A stretch of DNA of 64,000 nt from an uncultured Arenicella sp. (GCA_947499305.1 CANMNN010000003.1:1-64000), one strand, 5' to 3'. Counted from the first letter of the stretch, positions 55,561 through 64,000 are shown. Notes: generated by a model from the sequence alone, not told the origin. Made by a program: numbers and translations.

Positions 55561-57015
55561 GTGCAACAAGATCGAAAAAGAAGAAAGGTCAATATCGTTT
55601 GGTTCAAGCGAGATCTTCGTTTGAATGACCATGAACCGCTAGCTTTGGCAGAACGAGATGAATTGCCAGTAATACTATTGTATGTATTCGAGCCGATCAT
55701 GCTAAATGACAAGCACTATTCTGATCGTCATTGGCGATTTGTTAGCGAGTCTTTGTTGAATATGAACTCGCGCTTGTCGAGTAAAATTTCGGTTGCCCAT
55801 GAGAATGCGCTTGTCGTGTTTGAAGCGCTGCTCAGACAGTATGAGATTAATGCTGTTTATTCGCATCAAGAAACTGGTCTAGCGAATACTTACACACGAG
55901 ACAAGAGCATTGCGACACTCTTAAAGACTAAAGGTATCGCTTGGCATGAGACACAAACTAACGCGGTTGTTCGCGCCTGCAATGATCGAAGAGACTGGGA
56001 TGCTTTGTGGCGTAAAGTGATGCGCAAATCATTGGTGCAAAACTCTGTTGAAAGATTGATCATAGAAACTGTTAAATTTGATACTACTGGGTTGCCAAAG
56101 CGATGGCTTGAGCGCGACAGTAATATGCAGCAAGGCGGTGAGACTCTAGCTCAATGGGTACTAGGTGATTTTTTTGATGCGCGTGGCAAGGACTATCAGA
56201 GTTTTATTTCGAAGCCTTTGTCTAGTCAAATCAGCTGTTCAAGAATGTCGGCCTACTTAGCATGGGGCAATATTAGTCTTAGACAAATGTATCAACAGCT
56301 TCTCGAGCATTGGAACCGGCCCGGATGGCGTCGGTCGCTCGTAGCGCTCTCGTCACGTTTGCATTGGCATTGCCATTTTGTACAAAAGTTTGAAAGTGAG
56401 TCTTCTATGCAGTTTAAGCATATCAATGATGGCTATCAATCGATGCCGTATCGCAGCGACGCCCAGTCAGCACGAGACTTAATTGCCTGGAAAGAGGGCT
56501 GCACCGGGTATCCGCTGGTTGATGCTTGTATGCGCAGCTTGCATGAGACCGGCTATTTGAATTTTCGTATGCGCGCAATGTTGGTGAGCTTTTTAACGCA
56601 CCATCTACAAATTGATTGGCGCGAAGGTGTAGAACATCTGGCTAGTGTGTTCTTAGACTTTGAGCCGGGCATTCATTACGCACAGTTTCAGATGCAAGCA
56701 GGCGTTACGGGTATTAATACAATTCGAATCTACAACCCCACAAAACAAGCCAAAGAGCACGACAGTGACGGAAGTTTCATTCGAGCCTGGTGCCCAGAGC
56801 TAGCTGAGCTTCCAAACTCATTGTTATTTGAACCGTGGTTACTAACGCCAATGGAAGAACTGATGTATGGCGTAAAGTTGGGCGAGCAGTATCCCGAGCG
56901 AATTGTCGATACTAAAAATACTTATACAGAAACAAGTAAGAGGCTTTGGGCTTGGCGAAAGCGTCCAGATGTAAAACGAGAGTCGCATCGTATCTTGCAA
57001 AGGCATGTTCGGTAA
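55561..57015 (+). CDS. Second photolyase/cryptochrome-family flavoprotein
   Basis: 484 residues, GTG start 15 bp after the Cry-DASH stop. [20 protein letters not shown], then the FAD domain ([71 protein letters not shown]). The C-terminal half follows photolyases closely, but the segment [15 protein letters not shown] differs from E. coli PhrB. It may be a CPD repair enzyme or a cryptochrome-like sensor; the two cannot be separated by eye. Same operon. Confidence 0.85.
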   Translation: MQQDRKRRKVNIVWFKRDLRLNDHEPLALAERDELPVILLYVFEPIMLNDKHYSDRHWRFVSESLLNMNSRLSSKISVAHENALVVFEALLRQYEINAVYSHQETGLANTYTRDKSIATLLKTKGIAWHETQTNAVVRACNDRRDWDALWRKVMRKSLVQNSVERLIIETVKFDTTGLPKRWLERDSNMQQGGETLAQWVLGDFFDARGKDYQSFISKPLSSQISCSRMSAYLAWGNISLRQMYQQLLEHWNRPGWRRSLVALSSRLHWHCHFVQKFESESSMQFKHINDGYQSMPYRSDAQSARDLIAWKEGCTGYPLVDACMRSLHETGYLNFRMRAMLVSFLTHHLQIDWREGVEHLASVFLDFEPGIHYAQFQMQAGVTGINTIRIYNPTKQAKEHDSDGSFIRAWCPELAELPNSLLFEPWLLTPMEELMYGVKLGEQYPERIVDTKNTYTETSKRLWAWRKRPDVKRESHRILQRHVR

Positions 57016-57020
57016 GTCTT

Positions 57021-57188
57021 GTGGCGCATAAAAAAACAAACCTTCCTACCAAAAGATGCTTGGTATGCGACAAGCCGTTCGCATGGCGAAAAAAGTGGGA
57101 AAAGAACTGGAGCGATGTAAAGTATTGCTCGAAGCGTTGCAGTTCAAATAGACGTCGCGATTCGAACGTTGATGGCGATCACGAGTAA
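57021..57188 (+). CDS. DUF2256 zinc-ribbon miniprotein
   Basis: 55 residues from GTG 57021, 5 bp after the photolyase stop. Sequence [20 protein letters not shown] then [16 protein letters not shown] and [10 protein letters not shown]: a CxxC...CxxxC zinc-finger pattern with a basic/aromatic middle, which is DUF2256. A longer frame from 56946 overlaps the photolyase and is unlikely. This family is recurrently coded beside cryptochrome/photolyase genes. Nucleic-acid or protein binding is inferred from the zinc ligands and charge. Confidence 0.85.
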   Translation: MAHKKTNLPTKRCLVCDKPFAWRKKWEKNWSDVKYCSKRCSSNRRRDSNVDGDHE

Positions 57189-57217
57189 GCATTGAGAATT
57201 TAAGTAGCGACACCTTT

Positions 57218-58777
57218 ATGAATAAAACCTATAAAACAGTTCGCCTCATTCTGGGCGATCAGCTGAATGCCTCGCACTCTTGGTATCGGGAAAAAAATGA
57301 CAGTATTCTTTACTTGATCGCCGAGCTTAATCAAGAGGCTAGATATGTTAAGCATCATGTGCAAAAACTCGCGGCGTTTTTTGTCTCGATGCAGCAGTTC
57401 GCGACTGGCCTAAGCGCGGCGGGTCATCATGTACTACATCTCGATTTAGATGCAACGAGCGAATTCGAAGATCTCGGCGATTTGATTCTCGCCTTGTGTA
57501 ACCGATACCAAGCTTCATGTTTTGAGTATCAGCGCCCGGACGAGTATAGGTTATTAGCGCATTTACAAGACATTGAATTTTCTAAGCATGAGATTGTCGT
57601 GGGGCATGCTGATACCGAACATTTCTTAGTCGACTTTGAAGAATTGGACACATTCTTCACTGCTGGAAAAGCTACACGCCTAGAATCGTTTTATCGAAAA
57701 ATGCGCCAGCGACATAACATCATGATGAATGGGGATGAACCGCTGGGTGGGCAATGGAATTATGATGCTGAAAATCGGAGCAAATTGAAGAAAGCTGATC
57801 TGCCAGATATACCCAGCCCGCTTGTATTCGAAAATGATTTTGGAACGGTGCTTGCGCGCTTAGAGAAACACCAAATAGATCACTTTGGTGAGATAGGTAG
57901 TTCGTTAGTGTGGCCAGTTAATCGAAAGCAGTCCTTGGAATTGCTCGAGTTTTTCTGTGAGCAGTGCTTGCCTAACTTCGGTAAGTTTCAAGATGCTATG
58001 ACTGCAAATAGCCCTCATGCATGGAGTTTGTATCACTCAAGGTTGTCATTCGCTTTAAACGCAAAAATACTCAGTCCTCTGCAAGTAGTCAATCGTGCCA
58101 TCGCCGAGTTCGAAGCTCATCCCGACGATATTAGTTTGGCCCAGATCGAGGGGTTTGTGCGCCAAATCATAGGTTGGCGAGAATTTGTTCGCGGTATTTA
58201 TTGGGTAAATATGCCGACCTACGCTAAGTCGAATACTTTAGAAGCCACTCGTGATTTGCCGGAATACTTTTGGTCTGGCGACACCAAGATGAATTGCATG
58301 AAACATTCGTTAAGCCAATCTTTACAAACCGCGTACGCGCACCATATACAGCGTCTTATGGTGATCGGTAACTTTTGCTTACTTGCTGGTATTGACCCAG
58401 ATCAAGTTGATGCATGGTACTTAGGGGTTTATATCGATGCGATAGAATGGGTAGAAATGCCTAATACTCGTGGAATGAGTCAGTTTGCTGATGGAGGGAT
58501 TATCGCCAGCAAGCCCTATAACGCCAGCGGCGCTTATATCAATAGGATGAGCGATTACTGTTCAGCTTGTCACTACAAGGTAAAGGAAAAAGTCGGCGAA
58601 CAGTCCTGCCCGTTTAATAGTTTGTACTGGCATTTTATGCAGAGACACAAAGATCGATTCGCAAAGAACCCGCGAATAGGAATGGTGTATCGAAACTTGG
58701 CTAAGATGAACGACGAGCTACGAGAAGATACCCTTGAGCGAGCCGAATGGGTATTACAAAATCTTGAGACTCTCTAA
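57218..58777 (+). CDS. Iron-sulfur bacterial cryptochrome/photolyase (FeS-BCP)
   Basis: 519 residues. VRLILGDQLNASHSWY start, and the four 4Fe-4S cysteines C360 (NCMKHS), C448 and C451 (YCSACHY), C464 (QSCPF). Their spacings of 88, 3 and 13 are the same as I recall for Agrobacterium PhrB (350/438/441/454). WYLGVYIDAIEWVEMPNTRG, FADGGIIASKPYNASGAYI and the helical FAD domain are typical. In that group the enzymes repair (6-4) photoproducts and bind a lumazine antenna. 29 bp after DUF2256; last gene of the operon. Confidence 0.93.
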   Translation: MNKTYKTVRLILGDQLNASHSWYREKNDSILYLIAELNQEARYVKHHVQKLAAFFVSMQQFATGLSAAGHHVLHLDLDATSEFEDLGDLILALCNRYQASCFEYQRPDEYRLLAHLQDIEFSKHEIVVGHADTEHFLVDFEELDTFFTAGKATRLESFYRKMRQRHNIMMNGDEPLGGQWNYDAENRSKLKKADLPDIPSPLVFENDFGTVLARLEKHQIDHFGEIGSSLVWPVNRKQSLELLEFFCEQCLPNFGKFQDAMTANSPHAWSLYHSRLSFALNAKILSPLQVVNRAIAEFEAHPDDISLAQIEGFVRQIIGWREFVRGIYWVNMPTYAKSNTLEATRDLPEYFWSGDTKMNCMKHSLSQSLQTAYAHHIQRLMVIGNFCLLAGIDPDQVDAWYLGVYIDAIEWVEMPNTRGMSQFADGGIIASKPYNASGAYINRMSDYCSACHYKVKEKVGEQSCPFNSLYWHFMQRHKDRFAKNPRIGMVYRNLAKMNDELREDTLERAEWVLQNLETL

Positions 58778-58788
58778 CAAAACCATGA

Positions 58789-59592
58789 TTATAGTCCTGC
58801 TTGCCGTTCATACCAACTCGAAGTGATATCAAATAGCTGATCTAGCCCATCGGTTAATGCAGCTGGACCGGGCTGTAAGATATAAGCTGACTTAATCTCG
58901 TAAACGTCACCGGTTTTAATGGCAGGCACTTCAGCCCAGCCTTGGCGTAATCCAACTTTCTCTGGGTGGAATTTTTTGCCGCACCACGAGCCGATGATAA
59001 TGTCCGGTGATTTAGCAACAACCTCCAGGGGGTCAGCAACAATTCGGTCTTTACCGCCTTGGTGTTTAGCGTTTTCGGCGTAACAATCTATTCCACCAGC
59101 AATTTCGACCAATTCACTTACCCAGCCGATCCCACTTATTATTGGCTCGTACCATTCTTCGAAATACACCACTGGTTTGACATTCCATGTGTCGGTGATG
59201 GCCTTGATCTCAGCTATTCGCTGTTCGTATTTGTTAGCTAAGGCGTGGGCTTTTTCTTTAGCATCAACGAGTCGCCCCAAGCTACGTATCATTCGTAAGA
59301 TGCCGTTCACATCTCGGTGATTTAGAACATAGACCTCAATACCCTCGCGGATTAATTGCGCAGCAATATCAGCTTGGAGATCAGAAAAGCCCAGCACAAG
59401 ATCTGGTTTTAAGTCTAAAATTTTAGGAATTTTGGCACTCGTAAAAGCCGAGACTTTAGGTTTTTCTTTTCTGGCTTCAGGCGGGCGAACTGTAAAACCA
59501 GAAATGCCAGCAATGCGTTCCTGCTCTCCGAGTAAGTAAAGCGTCTCGACAGTTTCTTCAGTCATGCAAATAATGCGTTGTGGCCAGTTCAT
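58789..59592 (-). CDS. BtuF-like cobalamin-binding protein without signal peptide
   Basis: 267 residues. Type III periplasmic-binding fold (ETVETLYLLGEQERIAGISG, ILDLKPDLVLGFSDLQADIA, VYFEEWYEPIISGIGWVSEL, AYILQPGPAALTDGL) close to B12- and siderophore-binding proteins. It starts MNWPQRIICMTEETVETLYL with no signal peptide or lipobox, and no in-frame start upstream adds one, so it is either cytoplasmic or mis-starting. No BtuCD transporter is adjacent. Convergent to the photolyase operon (11 bp gap). Substrate not proved. Confidence 0.8.
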   Translation of the reverse strand: MNWPQRIICMTEETVETLYLLGEQERIAGISGFTVRPPEARKEKPKVSAFTSAKIPKILDLKPDLVLGFSDLQADIAAQLIREGIEVYVLNHRDVNGILRMIRSLGRLVDAKEKAHALANKYEQRIAEIKAITDTWNVKPVVYFEEWYEPIISGIGWVSELVEIAGGIDCYAENAKHQGGKDRIVADPLEVVAKSPDIIIGSWCGKKFHPEKVGLRQGWAEVPAIKTGDVYEIKSAYILQPGPAALTDGLDQLFDITSSWYERQAGL

Positions 59593-59802
59593 AGTTGAGG
59601 AGTTATCACAGTGATTTGGCTTTATTGTAGCTTAGAAGTTCTCGCATAATTAGAAATAGTTATTGAGTCTATTAACGAAAAAAATGCTAAGTAGCTGATG
59701 CTACAGAAAAAATGCCAGATCAATGAAAGGTGATTTTTTCATTTATCTAAAATTAATAACGGCATGCTGACTTGAGGCTTTTAACGGTATTCGAAGCATG
59801 CT

Positions 59803-59808
59803 TATAAT
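59803..59808 (+). promoter_or_regulatory. TATAAT 5 bp before the luxR-type gene
   Basis: A perfect TATAAT ends 5 bases before ATG 59814, with TTTAAC 17 bp upstream as a weak -35. If used, transcription would start at or next to the ATG, giving a leaderless mRNA. No ribosome site precedes the ATG, which agrees. Confidence 0.45.
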
Positions 59809-59813
59809 GTTTC

Positions 59814-60545
59814 ATGAACTCCAGACTAGAAGAATTTCTGTATCAGGGTAGAACCGCAAGTAGTGTAGATAATTTATTTTTTTTGTACTCGGAATTGCTT
59901 GATGGCTATGGGTTTGATCAACTAACGTATGCGATCACTAGTGGTCATAACGAGTTTGCCACCGATGCAGAGCTTGGTTTGGTCAATCACAATATGCTTA
60001 ATGGATGGATTGAGCATTATCGTGAGAACGCTTATCTAGAAGTTGATAAAACAACACATTTACTAAGAGCTAACCAGGGTCTCTATAAATGGGAAAATAT
60101 TCAGCAAAGAGATGATCTGTCGTCTGTTCAAAAAAAAATATTTTTAGAGGCGCACGAGGCGAAAATGTACAGCGGCGCGTCTATATCTATTCATGGGCCA
60201 GCTGGAATTAAAGGGGTTACGATCGCCTCGTCTAGCCAATTGTCAGAATCACCAAGGCCACAAGACTTTGATATAGTGAATGTTGCCTCTTATCATTTTC
60301 ACTTGTGCTTTTTGTCGTTGGTGCAATCGAATCAAGTTGCTCAAACAGTATCTTTAACTCTTAGAGAATTAGAGGTTTTGAAATGGATTTCTACTGGTAT
60401 GGGGCGCCAAGAGATCGCTGATAGGTTAGATGCGTCTATACATACCATAGACTTTCATTCGAGAAATATACTTAAGAAAATGGATGCCAAAAACATGGCT
60501 GCGGCTCTTGTGACTGCACTTAAGCAGGGCTTATTGACCTTATAA
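59814..60545 (+). CDS. LuxR-family solo regulator with autoinducer-binding domain
   Basis: 243 residues. The N-terminal acyl-homoserine-lactone-type domain keeps W65, Y69, D78 and W93 of the TraR/LuxR pattern but has Lys at the position of the usual Pro after D78 (VDK). C-terminal GerE helix-turn-helix: LTLRELEVLKWISTGMGRQE, IADRLDASIHTIDFHSRNIL. No luxI synthase is in the window, so it is a solo that may hear a foreign or non-AHL signal. The likely target is the beta-helix gene downstream (lux-box-like site at 60712). Confidence 0.85.
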   Translation: MNSRLEEFLYQGRTASSVDNLFFLYSELLDGYGFDQLTYAITSGHNEFATDAELGLVNHNMLNGWIEHYRENAYLEVDKTTHLLRANQGLYKWENIQQRDDLSSVQKKIFLEAHEAKMYSGASISIHGPAGIKGVTIASSSQLSESPRPQDFDIVNVASYHFHLCFLSLVQSNQVAQTVSLTLRELEVLKWISTGMGRQEIADRLDASIHTIDFHSRNILKKMDAKNMAAALVTALKQGLLTL

Positions 60546-60927
60546 TACGTTTGTTAGAAAAAGTGTTCGCATGCCTTTTAAGCCAGCACTTTTAGCTTAG
60601 CTTTTCCCCAAAGCTAACGACACATATCTTCAACTGATCGGTCGAGCTTTATAAGGGTCATCGTCCTAGCGATTCTTTATCTATCCGGTGTTTTAAATAT
60701 TTTCTTTGGATACCTACGGATATACGTAGTTGTGGTCGTGTGATTGATTTCATAAGCTAAATACCTGCTTAATTGCCATGGCTAAATGTGCAATTAGAAG
60801 CTAAACGCCCCCGAATAAACCGGACGAACTTAACGGTTAAATTGACCGGTTTATCACCTGATCGCAATACTTTATTAGAGACGAAATACCCTACTTCCCT
60901 TTTCGTTTTTGACAGGATGATTTTTTT
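60546..60927. other. Regulatory gap between luxR solo and beta-helix gene
   Basis: 380 bp without a gene. It holds the lux-box-like dyad (60712-60731) and, closer to the gene, an inverted repeat ATAAACCGG (60815-60823) / CCGGTTTAT (60846-60854) that could fold in the mRNA leader or bind a regulator. Confidence 0.55.
60712..60731. promoter_or_regulatory. Lux-box-like 20-bp dyad
   Basis: ACCTACGGATATACGTAGTT fits the LuxR-type NNCT(N12)AGNN pattern with the two half-sites complementary at 8 of 10 positions. It lies 166 bp after the LuxR gene and 196 bp before the beta-helix gene. Confidence 0.5.
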
Positions 60928-63159
60928 ATGACCATGCACCGCTCTTATTCGTTTAAGAAAAAACTCATCGCAATTAGCGTACTTCAAGCACTGTCGATTA
61001 ACTCTGCTACAGCAGCAACGGTCACTGTAGATAATGGTGGCGATGCGGGCGTTGGGTGTACCTTACGTGAGGCCGTATTACTAATCAGCTCAATAGGTAC
61101 CAACCCCAATACGCAGGGATGTGTGGCTAATGGCACGTTGGGAGAGAACGATATAATCGAATTTAGTGTGCCAAGCATTAGTGGTATCGATGCCCCACAC
61201 ATACAAATCACTCAAGATGTGTCGATAAACCCTGGGGGTGGGCCGGTGTCCATCACCGGGTTGGGCAACGACCGGATATTCAATGTAATTCTATCAACGG
61301 TGTCGATCGACAATCTGACCATTTCGGGCGGCAGCACGGGTGACAGTAATACCAACGTTAATTCCCCTGAGGGAGGGGCTGGTATTAGCGTAACCACCGC
61401 GGATTTGACCGTAACAAATAGCACAATATCAGGCAACACGGCGCTGGATGATGGCGGCGGTATCTTTATTGCTGGCCAGTCTTATGTAAAGCTGATTGAC
61501 AGCACTGTGTCGGGCAATTCAGCCGGCGACAACGGGGGCGGTGTTTTTATTACTGATAGTGTAGCCACACTGTCACTCGAAAACAGCTCTATCACGGGTA
61601 ACAGCGCACAGGGCTTGGGAACAAATAGGCTTGCCACGGGCAATGGTGGTGGGCTTCATGGGCAAGGTGGTGCAACAATATTGGCTAGCAATAGCGTGAT
61701 ATCTGGTAACAGCGCTGAACAGCAAGGTGGCGGGGTTTGGTCGAGCGTTGGTACGCTGTCACTCAGTGGCACTACCGTGTCTGATAATACTTCAAGCTAC
61801 AGAGGCGGGGGTATTCGTGCGAGAAATGCAGACGACGTATCTAGATTTACGATTGATCAAGGCTCGGTGATCTCCGGCAATGTAGCCGGTGGGAACGGCG
61901 GCGGTATCTTTACATCCGGCGGTCTTATGATGACCAACAGCCAAGTGGTCAACAATATTTCGCGTAATGGCAGTATTGGTCTTGGTGGTGGCGGCGGTGG
62001 TGGTATCCAGGCACGCGCGGCGTTAACTCTGCGCGGAAGTACCGTATCAGGCAACAGTGCGGCTATTTTTGCTGGAGGTATTTCGGTTGAGTCTAATGTC
62101 CACCCTGTTCTCATTGAAGATAGTGTTATCGCTAATAATGCATCAGACGGCCGATTCGGCGGAATTCAAATGAACACCAGGGAGGCGGCTCACACGTTCG
62201 ATAATGTTCAAGTTCTGAATAATCGAGCCGTTCTAAGAGCTGGCGGGGTTTACCTTAGGGGCAGTGATGGCGTCACTCTAGAGGTTAACGACAGCACGAT
62301 TTCAGGCAATAGTTCTGGTGAGGAGGGTGGTGGCATAGTCACAAGGTACTTCCCCGCACATGTAGAGCTCAATCGAACAATTGTGTCAGGTAACAGTGCA
62401 ACTGAGGGTGGCGGTATTCACCTAAATGGCGGCCAAAGCCTGTCGCTTAACAACAGTGCCGTAACCGGTAATGTCAGCACTGTTGGTGATGGTGGTGGTA
62501 TATATGGTCGAAGCGTATCGCTTAATCTTAATAACACCACTATGTCAGACAATCGTGCAGCAGCGAATGGTGGTGGGTTAAAAACCTTTTCAGGGAGTTT
62601 GCTATCTATTGTCAACAGCACTTTAGCTAACAATAGCGCACAAGCTTGGGGCGGTAATCTTTATATGACAAGAACCACGTTCTCGCTTAGCAACAGTATT
62701 ATCACGGGCGGTGAAGCGCCCATGGCGGCCGACATTATTAATACAAATGATGGTATTAATTCCTTTTTAGGGCGCAACCTGGTAGGGGATAGCAGTTCTA
62801 CCACTGAGGAGTCGCTGGCTTTCTTTCCACCTATCACTCTACCAACTAGCGTCATTCTAGCCACATCCGACGGCACTCAGCCCGAGGTATTAGACGATAT
62901 CTTATTGCCCTTGGCTGATAATGGCGGCTCGACGCTAACCCACGCCTTAACGATGAACAGTCCAGCTATTGATGTTGGCGATAATACTATTTGTGCTGCT
63001 GAGCCGATCAATAACCTGGACCAACGTGGCGAAGCTCGTCCTATTGGGGGTGCCTGTGATATTGGGGCTTACGAATCGAGTGAAAGTAGTCCAGCTGGTG
63101 GTAGCTCATTCTTTGTGGTGCCGATGCCAGATGGTAAGAGTGTTATTTTCGAATTGTAA
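60928..63159 (+). CDS. Exported CSLREA/choice-of-anchor-Q beta-helix surface protein
   Basis: 743 residues. Signal peptide ends near SINSATA. A CSLREA-type element (VGCTLREAVLLISS) is followed by ~15 parallel beta-helix coils with the recurring pattern N-x-T-(I/V)-S-G-N-(S/T)-A-x-x-x-G-G-G-(I/V), as in pectin-lyase-like and adhesin proteins. The C-terminal choice-of-anchor Q domain (NSPAIDVGDNTICAAEP, DQRGEARPIGGACDIGAYE) ends in the short tail SSFFVVPMPDGKSVIFEL. There is no LPXTG motif, transmembrane helix or PEP-CTERM motif. AGGA stands 10 bp before ATG 60928. Probably an outer-surface adhesin; the anchoring route is unknown. Confidence 0.85.
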   Translation: MTMHRSYSFKKKLIAISVLQALSINSATAATVTVDNGGDAGVGCTLREAVLLISSIGTNPNTQGCVANGTLGENDIIEFSVPSISGIDAPHIQITQDVSINPGGGPVSITGLGNDRIFNVILSTVSIDNLTISGGSTGDSNTNVNSPEGGAGISVTTADLTVTNSTISGNTALDDGGGIFIAGQSYVKLIDSTVSGNSAGDNGGGVFITDSVATLSLENSSITGNSAQGLGTNRLATGNGGGLHGQGGATILASNSVISGNSAEQQGGGVWSSVGTLSLSGTTVSDNTSSYRGGGIRARNADDVSRFTIDQGSVISGNVAGGNGGGIFTSGGLMMTNSQVVNNISRNGSIGLGGGGGGGIQARAALTLRGSTVSGNSAAIFAGGISVESNVHPVLIEDSVIANNASDGRFGGIQMNTREAAHTFDNVQVLNNRAVLRAGGVYLRGSDGVTLEVNDSTISGNSSGEEGGGIVTRYFPAHVELNRTIVSGNSATEGGGIHLNGGQSLSLNNSAVTGNVSTVGDGGGIYGRSVSLNLNNTTMSDNRAAANGGGLKTFSGSLLSIVNSTLANNSAQAWGGNLYMTRTTFSLSNSIITGGEAPMAADIINTNDGINSFLGRNLVGDSSSTTEESLAFFPPITLPTSVILATSDGTQPEVLDDILLPLADNGGSTLTHALTMNSPAIDVGDNTICAAEPINNLDQRGEARPIGGACDIGAYESSESSPAGGSSFFVVPMPDGKSVIFEL

Positions 63160-63253
63160 TGCCGTCGAATTATAGTAATTCAGCCTCCAAAATTTTAAAG
63201 GGGCTATCGAATCAGTTCTGTCTTGGCTTTAGTTATCGTAAAGCGTTCTTGAA

Positions 63254-63290
63254 GAAAAATGGCGCTGTTTACAGCGCCATTTTCTTTTAG
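63254..63290. terminator. Bidirectional terminator between beta-helix and MscS genes
   Basis: Stem GAAAA-TGGCGCTG / CAGCGCC-ATTTTC (13 bp, one bulged A), loop TTTA, with A-rich left and T-rich right flanks. Serves both convergent genes. Confidence 0.85.
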
Positions 63291-63321
63291 TGAGTATTCT
63301 ACGTACTCGTTGTGCAAGCTA

Positions 63322-64000
63322 TTAGTGATTGTAGATATGCACATCTCGCTGAGGGTATGGAATACCAATCTCGGCTTCATCAAGAGCAACTTTTATGATT
63401 TCTAGTAACTCTAAGGTCGCAGCAGGATGATCTGAGGCTTTCGCCCAAGGACGAACCGTTAAGTTGACACTATTGTCAGCAAGCTCTGTCACGCCAACGC
63501 TTGGTGCAGGCGATTCTAGAACATAGTCTGACTTTGAAATTGCTTTGAGAATAACTTCTCTGGCCTGTTGAATATTCGCATCGTATGAGATCCCAACTGC
63601 TAGGTTCATTCGACGATCTCCAGCTTCGGTATAGTTTGTGATTGCACCATCTAGAGCTTGGCCGTTGGGAATAATGATTTTCGTTTTGTCAGGTAAGCGA
63701 AGCGTTGTTGTAAATATATCGACCTCTTCAACCTGGCCTGTTTGACCAGAGACTTCAACAACGTCACCGACATTGTAGGGGCGAAAAATAATCGTCATAA
63801 CGCCAGCGGCGAAGTTGGCGAGAGAGCCTTGCAATGCTAAGCCAACGGCTAATCCAGCCGCACCCAAAATTGCGACTAACGACGCTGTTTGAACTCCCAG
63901 TTGTGAAATTGATGCGATAACGACAAAAGTGAGCATCAACGCATAGGCGATGTTGGTCACAAATTTAGCAAGCATGGGGTCAGTGCCCGAGCGCTCCATG
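63322..64000 (-). CDS. MscS-family mechanosensitive channel, 5'-truncated by window edge
   Basis: At least 225 residues visible. Pore helix LGAAGLAVGLALQGSLANFA, beta domain VGDVVEVSGQTGQVEEVDIF and C-terminal cage segment. The visible frame begins in the second membrane helix, so the start is beyond base 64000 (ATG 63999 is internal). Paralogue of mscS at 28525, sharing LGVQTAS(F/L)VAILGAAGL. Confidence 0.88.
   Translation of the reverse strand, partial: MERSGTDPMLAKFVTNIAYALMLTFVVIASISQLGVQTASLVAILGAAGLAVGLALQGSLANFAAGVMTIIFRPYNVGDVVEVSGQTGQVEEVDIFTTTLRLPDKTKIIIPNGQALDGAITNYTEAGDRRMNLAVGISYDANIQQAREVILKAISKSDYVLESPAPSVGVTELADNSVNLTVRPWAKASDHPAATLELLEIIKVALDEAEIGIPYPQRDVHIYNH

Noticed and set aside
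61857-62876. Several minus-strand frames inside the beta-helix gene
   Set aside because: Their Pro-rich sequences mirror the GGG repeats of the real protein; no start signals.
1-64000. tRNA, rRNA, CRISPR arrays, prophage or full insertion sequences
   Set aside because: I looked for T-loop-like GTTCGAATC words, regularly spaced direct repeats, integrases and transposases on both strands and saw none; a dedicated search could still find a short RNA gene.

Overview
The window reads as the chromosome of a marine-type gammaproteobacterium. The evidence is the cytochrome bc1 operon followed by sspAB, the gmk-rpoZ-spoT-ridA-recG block, a CreBC-type two-component system, a class GN ('marine proteobacterial') sortase with its dedicated target, and a high density of secreted or surface proteins and photolyases. 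I cannot name the genus from sequence alone; an Arenicella-like lineage would fit, but that is a guess. I saw no rRNA, tRNA, CRISPR array, prophage or complete insertion sequence.

Layout. 1-4.8 kb: the 3' part of a large SdrD/Cna-B-repeat surface protein followed at once by a gingipain-like C25 cysteine peptidase. Convergent to them (5.0-8.4 kb) are two overlapping TPR/O-GlcNAc-transferase-like genes, one intact and one strongly diverged. 8.8-15.2 kb: Rep helicase, petABC, sspAB. 15.3-19.9 kb: an Lrp-type regulator divergent from a long PLP enzyme plus kbl-tdh (threonine catabolism). 20.2-30.5 kb: a glycine-rich secreted protein, a BCCT transporter, a secreted amidohydrolase, RarD, a MoxR/VWA pair, an AlkB-like dioxygenase, MscS and a DMT exporter. 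30.7-37.7 kb: gmk, rpoZ, spoT, ridA, recG, ubiA. 37.7-41.6 kb: TonB receptor, PepSY protein and a DUF2946-like gene, probably for metal or siderophore uptake.

41.9-46 kb holds a DUF4097-like secreted protein, the class GN sortase and its VIT/VWA target. The junction between these last two is occupied by a 265-bp element with 32-bp imperfect terminal inverted repeats. It extends the reading frame of the target and appears to supply the ribosome-binding site of the sortase. 46-48.1 kb is an ECF sigma factor, a likely anti-sigma factor and a TonB-like protein. 48.1-51.1 kb is creBC divergent from an orphan ParA, with repeated TTGGCA words between them. 51.2-54 kb contains an M48 lipoprotein metalloprotease and two unknown genes.

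54.2-58.8 kb is a compact light-response operon: Cry-DASH, a second photolyase-like protein, a 55-codon DUF2256 zinc-ribbon gene and an iron-sulfur bacterial photolyase. It is followed by a convergent BtuF-like protein that lacks a signal peptide, a LuxR solo and a CSLREA-type beta-helix surface protein. A lux-box-like dyad lies in front of the beta-helix gene. The window ends inside a second MscS-family gene.

The strongest candidates for something new are the element-remodelled sortase locus, the C25/SdrD plus OGT-pair locus, and the photolyase/B12-binding/LuxR neighbourhood.
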